DNA from: Skermanella aerolata KACC 11604
GTDB taxonomy: Bacteria > Pseudomonadota > Alphaproteobacteria > Azospirillales > Azospirillaceae
Reading direction: 5' to 3'
Length of the DNA: 64,000 bases
Assembly (NCBI RefSeq): GCF_000936425.1
Contig: NZ_AVFK01000030.1
Location: 38,667 to 102,666 of the forward strand
Made by a program: the position numbers and the translations under genes. The notes beneath the pieces were generated by a model. That model saw only the letters and a program-made list of their open reading frames with translations. It had not been told where the DNA came from and ran no database searches. Positions 16,474-23,542 of the stretch are shown here, piece after piece (the first letter of the stretch is position 1; each line of letters opens with the position of its first letter).

Positions 16474-16911
16474 ATGGTCCCAAAGCTGACACTGGCCCTG
16501 CGTCTCGCCCGGCGCTTTCCCGACAATGCGAGCCTGCTGGCGGAGCTTCGGGAAGACAAGACCATCCGCAGGACGATCGACGCCTACGACTATCTTTCCG
16601 GCGTGGCGCGAGAGGGCGGGTCGGTGACCGTCGCCGACGTGGCGGCTGCCGTGAAGCTGCCGCTGTCGGGCACCGCCCAGGCCGCCAACGCCAAGGCGGT
16701 CGCGACGATCCTGGCGGCGCTGACGACATACGATTTCGAGGAAGCGACACCGATACTGACGACGTTAGTGCTGCGGAAAGCGGGCAAGCGCCCTCCCCCC
16801 GCGTTCTTCGCGCTGGTCGACGACATGGGCCTGCTGGCGCCCTACGACGACGAGGAAAGCTTCGTCAAGGATGAGACCGCGCGAGTCCATAAGAATTGGG
16901 TAGCCGCTTGA
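16474..16911 (+). CDS. Hypothetical protein (145 aa)
   Basis: The frame begins MVPKLTLALRLARRFPDNAS at an ATG preceded by GAGGAG, eight bases upstream. Predicted to be mostly helical and soluble, with alternating charged and Ala/Leu-rich stretches (VADVAAAVKLPLSGTAQAANAKAVATIL). No signal peptide or catalytic motif that I recognise. The longer frame start at 16405 lacks a ribosome site. It lies between another small unknown gene and the HD-domain gene, all on the plus strand. Confidence 0.6.
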   Translation: MVPKLTLALRLARRFPDNASLLAELREDKTIRRTIDAYDYLSGVAREGGSVTVADVAAAVKLPLSGTAQAANAKAVATILAALTTYDFEEATPILTTLVLRKAGKRPPPAFFALVDDMGLLAPYDDEESFVKDETARVHKNWVAA

Positions 16912-17024
16912 CGCTGGTATTTTAAGGACGACAGCCGGACTTCCCATCCCCGGACCAGTGTTTCAAGGTATATCATTCCCTGGAATGACAACCTGAAGCA
17001 TCTCACCGCGTGGGAATTTGGCCA

Positions 17025-17909
17025 ATGTTCGACCTGACCACTCTGACGGCGGAGGCTTTCGGGCAGGAGATCTCCGCCGCTTATTACAACACATTCGGCG
17101 GCAGGGAACCGCAGCGCGCCGACTTCCTGGCGGCCTCCGCCCGGCTGGCGGTGGAGCGGATCGCCAACAGCGATGCGCTCTATCATGACGTCCACCACAC
17201 GATCATGGTGACGCTGGTCGGACAGGATATCCTGCGCGGACGGATCATCACCCAGCGGGTGACACCCGAGGACTGGGAACATTTCCTGCTGGCGTTGCTG
17301 ACCCACGACATCGGGTATGTCCGGGGCGTGTGTCCGGGCGACGAGCGGGATACCTGCGTGATCGATCAGGCCGGGAACTCAATCCTCCTGCCGAGGGGGG
17401 CGACGGACGCGTTCCTGGCGCCCTACCATGTCGAGAGATCCAAGATCTTCGTTCGGGCACGATTCGCGGATTACCACGACCTAGACGTGGAGCGGGTGAC
17501 GCGCAGCATCGAGCTGACGCGCTTTCCCGTGCCGGACGACAGCGACCACGCTGCGGTCGATACCGAAGCGGGGCTGGTCAGGGCGGCCGATCTGATCGGG
17601 CAATTGGCTGACCCGATGTATATGCGGAAGATCACCGGCCTGTTCTACGAGTTCCAGGAAACTGGCGTGGCGGATCGGCTGGGGTACAAGTCGCCAGCCG
17701 ACATCGTGGACTTCTACCCGGAATTCTTCTGGACCAGGATCGAGCCGTTCGTTGGAGCGGGATTGCGGTATCTGGAATTGACCAGTTCCGGCAAGCAGTG
17801 GATCGCCAACCTGTACAGCCACGTCTTCACCGTCGAGCACAACCGGCGAAGCCTGGGCCCACATGTCCCGGCCGAACGGGAGAAGGATGGGGAAGCGGTA
17901 GAGGGTTGA
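17025..17909 (+). CDS. HD-domain metal-dependent phosphohydrolase-like protein
   Basis: A protein of about 294 residues. HD superfamily ligands are visible: an early His in DALYHDVHHTIMVT, the HD pair in LLTHDIGYVRG, and a later Asp in GLVRAADLIGQLADP. HD proteins hydrolyse phosphate esters or nucleotides, but this subgroup has no assigned substrate that I know. The start is uncertain: ATG 17025 is preferred, and an in-frame GTG lies at 17010. A family B palindrome follows 42 bases after the stop. Neighbours give no pathway clue. Confidence 0.75.
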   Translation: MFDLTTLTAEAFGQEISAAYYNTFGGREPQRADFLAASARLAVERIANSDALYHDVHHTIMVTLVGQDILRGRIITQRVTPEDWEHFLLALLTHDIGYVRGVCPGDERDTCVIDQAGNSILLPRGATDAFLAPYHVERSKIFVRARFADYHDLDVERVTRSIELTRFPVPDDSDHAAVDTEAGLVRAADLIGQLADPMYMRKITGLFYEFQETGVADRLGYKSPADIVDFYPEFFWTRIEPFVGAGLRYLELTSSGKQWIANLYSHVFTVEHNRRSLGPHVPAEREKDGEAVEG

Positions 17910-17951
17910 TTACTCCACTGGTATCAAGCATCGACCGGCCTGGGGCGTTCA

Positions 17952-18019
17952 ATGTCGGGCTGAAGAGGCCCGACCTACGTGAGCGTGCTTTTGTAGGTCG
18001 GGCCTCTTCAGCCCGACAT
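17952..18019. repeat. Family B REP-like palindrome (27-nt perfect arms)
   Basis: Arms at 17952-17978 and 17993-18019 are perfect reverse complements, separated by a 14-nt loop. Each arm contains GTCGGGCTGAAGAGGCCCG followed by ACCTAC. The ACCTAC arm end is shared with family A, so the two families have the same architecture with different head sequences. It lies between the convergent HD-domain and substrate-binding-protein genes, touching the stop codon of the latter at 18021. It could serve as a bidirectional terminator. Confidence 0.85.
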
Positions 18020-18020
18020 G

Positions 18021-19253
18021 TCATTTGACCGGAGTGCCGACCAGAGGGCAGCCGCCATCCGCCATCGGGCGGAAAGCCTGGTTGGCTGGGATGCGGGAAA
18101 CCAGCTTGTAATAGTCCCACGGACCGGTCGATTCGCCGGGAGCCTTGACCTCGAACAGGAACATGTCGTGGACCGCGCGGCCGTCGGGGCGGATGGTCAC
18201 GGGGCCGAACAGCGGGTCGTCGATGGAATCGCGCTTCATCCGATCGACGATCCGCGTGCCGCCCGCGTCCGGACCGGTCTCTGCCAGCGCGTTCAGCCAC
18301 GCCAGCACGGAGGAATAGACGCCCGCGTGGTTCATCGTCGGCATCGTACCGCCCGACCGCTCGGCGAAGCGGCGGCTCCACCGGCGGGTCGCGTCGTTCA
18401 GGTCCCAGTAGAAGGCTTCGGTCAGCAGCAGGCCCTGCGCCGCTTCGAGGCCCAGGCTGTGGACGTCGGACAGGAAGACCAGCAGACCCGCCAGCGAGCG
18501 GCCGTCGCGCAGGATGCCGAACTCGCGCGCCTGCTTGATCGCGGTGACCGCGTCGTTGCCGGCGTTGGCGAGGCCGATGACTCTGGCGCCCGAAGCCTGC
18601 GCCTGGAGCAGGAAGGAGGAGAAATCCGACGTGCCGAGGGGATGCCGGACGCCGCCCAGGACCTTGCCGCCGCTCGCCAGCACGACGGCCGACGCGTCGC
18701 GCTCCAGCGCTTGGCCGAAGGCGTAGTCTGCCGTCAGGAAGAACCAGCTCTCGCCGCCGCGCTTGACCACGGTCGATCCGGTCGCGTGCGCCAGCGCCCA
18801 GGTGTCGAAGGTCCACTGCACGGTGGTCGGAGCGCATTTCGGCCCGGTCAGGTCGGATGAGGCGACGCTGGAGCCGAGGAACACCCGGTCCCTCGCCCGC
18901 ATGATCTCGTTGACGGCCAGAGCGACCGACGTGTTGGGGACATCCACGACGGCATCGACATGCTCGCTGTCGATCCAGCGCCGGACGATCTCCGCCCCGA
19001 TATCGGCCTTGTTCTGGTGATCGGCATAGACGATCTCGACCTTGACCTGTTCCCGCCCGTCCGGTGATGCAGCGGTGAAATCCTCCACCGCCAGTTCGGC
19101 AGCGATCACGGATTTGCGGCCCGAGAGGTCCGAATAAGGGCCGGAGCCGTCGTTCAGCACGCCTAAGCGGACGACCCGCTCGGCTGATGCCGGCAGGGTC
19201 CACAGTGCCACCGAGCTCACCAGGGCGAGGATGAGGGGGATGACACGTCTCAC
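18021..19253 (-). CDS. HAAT-family ABC substrate-binding protein (orphan)
   Basis: A 410-residue periplasmic binding protein. It has a signal peptide of about 24 residues (VIPLILALVSSVALWTLPASAER) and then VVRLGVLNDGSGPYSDLSGRK, the opening of Peripla_BP_6 proteins. GTG start at 19253 with GGAGAATT upstream. No permease or ATPase gene is adjacent on its strand. It may be an orphan feeding the LivHM/G/F system upstream or another one elsewhere. Sequence is clearly different from the binding protein at 10860. Cargo not assignable. It is divergent from the pigment cluster. Confidence 0.9.
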   Translation of the reverse strand: MRRVIPLILALVSSVALWTLPASAERVVRLGVLNDGSGPYSDLSGRKSVIAAELAVEDFTAASPDGREQVKVEIVYADHQNKADIGAEIVRRWIDSEHVDAVVDVPNTSVALAVNEIMRARDRVFLGSSVASSDLTGPKCAPTTVQWTFDTWALAHATGSTVVKRGGESWFFLTADYAFGQALERDASAVVLASGGKVLGGVRHPLGTSDFSSFLLQAQASGARVIGLANAGNDAVTAIKQAREFGILRDGRSLAGLLVFLSDVHSLGLEAAQGLLLTEAFYWDLNDATRRWSRRFAERSGGTMPTMNHAGVYSSVLAWLNALAETGPDAGGTRIVDRMKRDSIDDPLFGPVTIRPDGRAVHDMFLFEVKAPGESTGPWDYYKLVSRIPANQAFRPMADGGCPLVGTPVK

Positions 19254-19485
19254 CGGAATTCTCCTTCGGATTGGATCTGTGAAGCTAAATTACCGCGCCT
19301 TCGGAGAATCCGTAATAGGACATTTCAAGGGTTCACGCGGCTGGTGACAAAGCAGACTAAATAACGTTATCTTCCGATCTGGAAAGCTCGCTACTCTTCG
19401 CGAACGTGTGAGGCCTATACCTTTGGGATTAGCACGTAAGCACTAAATGTTTTTGCAGTAGACTGACTGAAAACTGGCGCAGGGC

Positions 19486-19764
19486 ATGATGGGTGAAGTG
19501 AATTCGATGGTTCGACCCGAACTTGAGTTGGCAACCTTGATTGTCAACACGCTCAATCTTGAGGTTTCGCCGGAAGACATCGATCCGGACGCGCCGCTGT
19601 ACGGCGAGGGGCTGGGGCTGGATTCTATCGATATGCTCGAGATTGCGCTGGCAATCTCGAAGGCCCATGGCGTGAAGCTGCGTTCCGACGACGAGAGCAA
19701 TGTCAGGATCTTCTCCTCGCTGCGCCATTTGAGCAACCATATCCAGCACCTCAAAGCAGCGTAA
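19486..19764 (+). CDS. Acyl carrier protein of the aryl-polyene-like cluster
   Basis: A 92-residue acyl carrier protein. The phosphopantetheine attachment Ser is in GLGLDSIDMLEIALA (about residue 48), preceded by ELELATLIVNTLNLE. Two starts are possible: ATG 19486 and ATG 19507, the latter giving a more typical N-terminus with a GGTGAAG site. It holds the growing polyene chain for the KS, KR and DH enzymes of the cluster. Known aryl-polyene clusters usually carry two ACP genes (ApeE, ApeF); only one is seen here. Its stop overlaps the ATG of the next gene. Confidence 0.92.
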   Translation: MMGEVNSMVRPELELATLIVNTLNLEVSPEDIDPDAPLYGEGLGLDSIDMLEIALAISKAHGVKLRSDDESNVRIFSSLRHLSNHIQHLKAA

Positions 19765-20414
19765 TGAAACCGGCGGCGGCTTGGGCCGGGTTGAGCGCCG
19801 GGCTGCTGGCTCTTGGCTTGTATCCTGTGCTGATCCATACGGCTGTCGTGTCCGGCGCAGGCACCGGGCCGGCGACGGTGTTCGCGTTGGTCCAGGCCGG
19901 TGTCACCGGGTTGGCACTGGCGCGGACGGCCAAGCGTTACCGATGGATGGCGCTGATCGGCGTGGCGGGACTTGCCGTCACGTCCTGGTATTCCGCGCGC
20001 GACGGGTTGCTGGCGGCGTCGGGCATCAGCCATGCCATGATCTATTTAGGATTGCTGGCTCTGTTCGGGAACTCGCTGGCTGCGGGTCGCGAGCCCCTGA
20101 TCACGGCAATCGCGCGCAAGGTGCGGGGTTACCTGACGCCGGAGATGGAGATCTACACCCGCCGAGTCACCTGGGCATGGTGCTTGTTCTGCGGGGCGCA
20201 GCTGGCCGGTTCGCTGGTTCTCTTGGCTACGGCGACCGACGAGACTTGGTCTTTCTTCGTCAACGTCATGGATCTGCCGCTGCTGCTGACGATGTTCGCG
20301 GTCGAATACTGCTGGAGGCTCTATCTGTTCTGGAACTATCCCCATGGCAGCATCCTGGACATCGTCCGGGTGTTCATGGAGGAGCAGCAGTCCGGCTCCA
20401 GGGACGCCGCATGA
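19764..20414 (+). CDS. ApeG-like inner-membrane protein (COG4648 type)
   Basis: A 216-residue protein with several hydrophobic segments (AWAGLSAGLLALGLYPVL; MIYLGLLALFGNSL; CLFCGAQLAGSLVLL; a final LLLTMFAVEYCWRLYLF). GREPLITAIARKVRG and LTPEMEIYTRRVTWAWC are typical of the membrane protein found beside the ligase and ACP in aryl-polyene clusters. Its biochemical role is not established. ATG overlaps the ACP stop, and its stop overlaps the ligase start. Confidence 0.85.
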   Translation: MKPAAAWAGLSAGLLALGLYPVLIHTAVVSGAGTGPATVFALVQAGVTGLALARTAKRYRWMALIGVAGLAVTSWYSARDGLLAASGISHAMIYLGLLALFGNSLAAGREPLITAIARKVRGYLTPEMEIYTRRVTWAWCLFCGAQLAGSLVLLATATDETWSFFVNVMDLPLLLTMFAVEYCWRLYLFWNYPHGSILDIVRVFMEEQQSGSRDAA

Positions 20415-21733
20415 GCACGCTTCCGCTGATGCGCTACGCCGATGCCGGCGCTGCGATGGCTTGGCGCAACGGCGAGCGAATCGACGTATGCCGCTTTCTG
20501 GCCACGTCGGCGGCGCTCGCTGAGGCCCTGCCCGACTGCGACCATATCGTCAATCTCTGTACCGACCGGTTCGACTTCGCGGCAGGTCTTGCGGCGGCCT
20601 TGATGCGCAAGCAGGTCAGCCTGCTGCCGCCCAACGACAGGCCAGTCATGCTGCGCCAACTGGCGCAGGCCTATCCGGGTGCGGTCTGCCTGACGGATGC
20701 AGGCGTAGCCTATGAGGGAATGACCTGCGTCCAGGTCCCTGAGCCGCCATCCGGCGGCGGCATGCGGGAGATCCCATCCTTTCCCGAGGATCAGGTGGCC
20801 GCCATCGCCTTCACGTCGGGATCGACGGGACAACCGATGCCGCAGGTAAAGACCTGGGGAACGCTGGTGCGCAGCGTCCATGGCGAAGGTGCTGCCCTGG
20901 GCATGGCCGAACTGGCAGGGGCTTTCCTTGTCGGGACGGTGCCGCACCAGCACATGTACGGGCTGGAATCGGTCATCCTGCTGGCGCTTCAGCACGGCAT
21001 GGCCTTGCAGGCGAAGCGTCCGTTCTATCCCGGCGACATCGCGGCGGCCCTGGACGAGTTGCCCGGCCGGCGAATGCTGGTGACGACTCCGGTTCATTTG
21101 AAGACCTTGCTGGCCGACGGCGGCAGGCTGCCAGCGGTCGACTTCCTGCTATGCGCCACGGCGCCGCTGGCGCCGCAGCTTGCGAGCGAGGCGGAATGGA
21201 TGTTCGACGCGCCGCTGTACGAGATCTACGGCTGTTCGGAAACGGGACAGGTGGCGGTCCGGCGTCCCAAGCTGTCTGCGGAATGGCGGTGCATCGAGGG
21301 CATCCGGCTTCGGCAGGACGACGAGGGAACCTGGGCGTCGGGCGATTTCCTGAAGGGGGAAACGCTGCTGGCCGATGTCATCGAACTGAACGCGCCCGAC
21401 CGCTTCATCCTGCATGGACGGTCGGCCGATCAGGTCAACATCGCTGGCAAGCGCAGTTCTCTGGCCTATCTCAACCATCATCTCAACTCGATCGAGGGTG
21501 TCCGCGACGGCGTGTTCGTCATGCCGGAAGGCGTCCGCGAGGGTGGGGGGACGGTGCGGCTGACTGCCTTCGTGGTGGCGCCTGACCTTACAGCCGAAAC
21601 GCTGCTGGCGCGGCTGCGCGAGCGGATCGAACCGGCTTTCCTGCCCCGTCCGCTCCACTTCGTCGATGCCCTGCCCCGCAACGCCACCGGCAAGCTGACC
21701 GCCGAGGCGATTCAGCGGCTTCTCGGGAAATAG
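20411..21733 (+). CDS. ApeH-like acyl-ACP/CoA ligase (ANL superfamily)
   Basis: A 440-residue adenylating enzyme, shorter than typical acyl-CoA ligases. The AMP-binding loop is AIAFTSGSTGQPMPQ (about residues 132-146), the acceptor motif YEIYGCSETGQVAVRRP (about 269), and the C-terminal lysine motif NATGKLTAEA lies near residue 430. In aryl-polyene clusters this enzyme activates the starter aromatic acid (or another acid) onto the ACP. The starter source is unclear here because no ammonia lyase gene is present. Fully coupled to its neighbours by an overlapping start codon. Confidence 0.88.
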   Translation: MSTLPLMRYADAGAAMAWRNGERIDVCRFLATSAALAEALPDCDHIVNLCTDRFDFAAGLAAALMRKQVSLLPPNDRPVMLRQLAQAYPGAVCLTDAGVAYEGMTCVQVPEPPSGGGMREIPSFPEDQVAAIAFTSGSTGQPMPQVKTWGTLVRSVHGEGAALGMAELAGAFLVGTVPHQHMYGLESVILLALQHGMALQAKRPFYPGDIAAALDELPGRRMLVTTPVHLKTLLADGGRLPAVDFLLCATAPLAPQLASEAEWMFDAPLYEIYGCSETGQVAVRRPKLSAEWRCIEGIRLRQDDEGTWASGDFLKGETLLADVIELNAPDRFILHGRSADQVNIAGKRSSLAYLNHHLNSIEGVRDGVFVMPEGVREGGGTVRLTAFVVAPDLTAETLLARLRERIEPAFLPRPLHFVDALPRNATGKLTAEAIQRLLGK

Positions 21734-21745
21734 GGTAGGCCCAGA

Positions 21746-22024
21746 ATGCCCCATCGGATCGAACACGCCTTCCCCGTCGACCATCCGACGGCGGCGGGCC
21801 ACTTTCCCGGCAACCCGGTGATACCGGGCGCCGTGCTGCTGGACGTCGTCCTTCGGGTTGTCTTTGGTGGCGAACTCGGAGCCTGCGAGGTCCGGTCGGC
21901 CAAGTTCCTCCATCCGGTTCGTCCGGGGGACGTGATGTCGATCCGCTGGAACGAGGGCGATTCGATCCGTTTCGACTGTGCGGTCGGCGAACGGCCGGTG
22001 CTGACGGGCAGCGTGCGGCGATGA
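21746..22024 (+). CDS. ApeI-like 3-hydroxyacyl-ACP dehydratase (hotdog fold)
   Basis: A 92-residue minimal hotdog protein. The motif HAFPVDHPTAAGHFPGNPVIPGAVLLD (residues about 6-32) contains the catalytic His and the HFPGNPVIPG signature of FabZ/ApeI dehydratases. It removes water from the 3-hydroxyacyl-ACP after ketoreduction, making the conjugated double bonds. The cluster carries a second, dissimilar dehydratase at 29460 (ApeP type), as in known aryl-polyene systems. The stop overlaps the next gene's ATG. Confidence 0.88.
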   Translation: MPHRIEHAFPVDHPTAAGHFPGNPVIPGAVLLDVVLRVVFGGELGACEVRSAKFLHPVRPGDVMSIRWNEGDSIRFDCAVGERPVLTGSVRR

Positions 22025-22965
22025 AGGTGGCGGTTGAGGCGGAAAAGGCCGGGGCGCTGGCTGGCGCAGAGGAGATCGGGGGCAAGGAGTGGGTCGCGAG
22101 GCCGGAGCGGAGCAGCGTCGCCGCCATCCGCCTCATCGTCTGGGTGGCGCTGCGGCTGGGAAGGCCGGCGGCGCGGCTGCTGCTGTATCCGATCTGTCTG
22201 TACTTCGTCGTATTCTCGCGGAAGCCGCGCCGGGCGTCGGCGAAGTTCCTGGAACGGGCGCTGGGGCAGCGTCCGGGTTTCAATGATCTGTTCCGGCATT
22301 ATCATGTCTTCGCCGCCTGCCTGCTGGACCGCGTCTTCTTCCTGAACGACCAGACGGAGCAGTTCGATATCCATGTCCATGGCGAGGAGGTCGCGGTCGA
22401 GATGCTGAAGCGCGGCACCGGGTGTCTGCTGCTCGGCGGCCATATGGGCAGTTTCGAGGCGATCCGGACGCTGGGACGCAAGCAGCCGGGGCTGAAGGTC
22501 AGCCTCGTCATGTACGAGGAGAACGCCCGCAAGATCAACTCGGTGCTGGGCGCCATCAACCCCGATCTGGCGCTGGAGGTCATCGCCCTGGGCAGGCCCG
22601 ACAGCATGCTGAAGGTGCGCGAGAGCTTGGACCGCGGCGACTTCGTCGGGATGCTGGGCGACAGGACGCTGGAGGGCGAGGGGGAGATCCGCCTGCCCTT
22701 CATGGGAGAGCCGGCGAGTTTCGCGACGGGGCCGTTCCAGCTTGCCGCCCTGCTGAAACGGCCTGTTGTGCTGATGGTCGGGCTGTATGGCGGCGGCCGG
22801 CGCTACGACGTGCATTTCGAGCAACTTGCGGATTTCTCGACTGTTACGACGCCGGAGCGGGCCGGCGAGGTGCGGCAGGCCGCCGGCCGTTTCGCCAAGA
22901 GGCTGGAGCATTTCGCGCGGCTGTCGCCCTACAACTGGTTCAACTTCTATGATTTCTGGAAATGA
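22021..22965 (+). CDS. HtrB/LpxL-like acyltransferase
   Basis: A 314-residue lysophospholipid-type acyltransferase of the HtrB/LpxL family. The catalytic Hx4E motif is GGHMGSFEAI (about residues 140-149), followed by the MLGDRTLEGEGEIRLPFMG segment near 220. A hydrophobic N-terminal stretch (RLIVWVALRLGRPAARLLLYPICLYFVVF) anchors it to the inner membrane. In aryl-polyene clusters such enzymes are thought to attach acyl chains to the lipid anchor carrying the polyene. The acceptor here is unknown. Confidence 0.85.
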   Translation: MKVAVEAEKAGALAGAEEIGGKEWVARPERSSVAAIRLIVWVALRLGRPAARLLLYPICLYFVVFSRKPRRASAKFLERALGQRPGFNDLFRHYHVFAACLLDRVFFLNDQTEQFDIHVHGEEVAVEMLKRGTGCLLLGGHMGSFEAIRTLGRKQPGLKVSLVMYEENARKINSVLGAINPDLALEVIALGRPDSMLKVRESLDRGDFVGMLGDRTLEGEGEIRLPFMGEPASFATGPFQLAALLKRPVVLMVGLYGGGRRYDVHFEQLADFSTVTTPERAGEVRQAAGRFAKRLEHFARLSPYNWFNFYDFWK

Positions 22966-22966
22966 C

Positions 22967-23542
22967 ATGAGACGTGCCGCAGCGGCTTTGGCGGTGATGC
23001 TGGCGCTGTCGCCGATCGGACCCGCCTGGGCGGCGGAGTGGGGCGTCGCGGACCTGATGGCGTCGCTCGCGGAGGTGCGGTCGGACAAGGCTAGGTTCGT
23101 CGAGAAGGGCTTCGTCAGTCTGCTGAAGGAGCCGGTCGAATCGTCGGGCACGCTGTCCTACGAGCGGCCAGACAAGGTCGAGAAGCGGACGGAGAAGCCA
23201 AGGTCGGAGAGCCTGAAGGTCGAGGGCGACAAGCTGACGCTGACCCAGGCGGACGGCACGGTGCGGAGCGTTTCGCTGTCGTCGATGCCGGAGATCGAGG
23301 CCTATGTGGAGAGCATCCGCGCCACTCTGGCCGGCGACCTCCCTACCCTGCGGCACTTCTATAACGTGGCGCTGGAGGGGGTGCAGGACGGCTGGACGCT
23401 GCAACTGACACCGCTCGGGGCGGATGTGCGGGAGATGGTCCGGCTGATCGTAATCTCAGGCCAGCGGAACAAGATCGGGGAGGTCGCGGTCTACCAGACG
23501 GACGGCGACCGTTCCGTCATGACGATCACGCCGGAACCTTGA
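22967..23542 (+). CDS. ApeL-like periplasmic LolA-family protein
   Basis: A 191-residue secreted protein. The signal peptide covers residues 1-23 (ALAVMLALSPIGPAWAAEW). The mature part reads MASLAEVRSDKARFVEKGFVSLLKEPVESSGTLSYERPDKVEK, a LolA-type lipid-binding beta-barrel signature. It probably carries the lipid-linked pigment across the periplasm to the outer membrane. I chose ATG 22967 because it directly follows the acyltransferase stop and gives a clean signal peptide. The stop overlaps the exporter ATG (TGATG). Confidence 0.87.
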   Translation: MRRAAAALAVMLALSPIGPAWAAEWGVADLMASLAEVRSDKARFVEKGFVSLLKEPVESSGTLSYERPDKVEKRTEKPRSESLKVEGDKLTLTQADGTVRSVSLSSMPEIEAYVESIRATLAGDLPTLRHFYNVALEGVQDGWTLQLTPLGADVREMVRLIVISGQRNKIGEVAVYQTDGDRSVMTITPEP

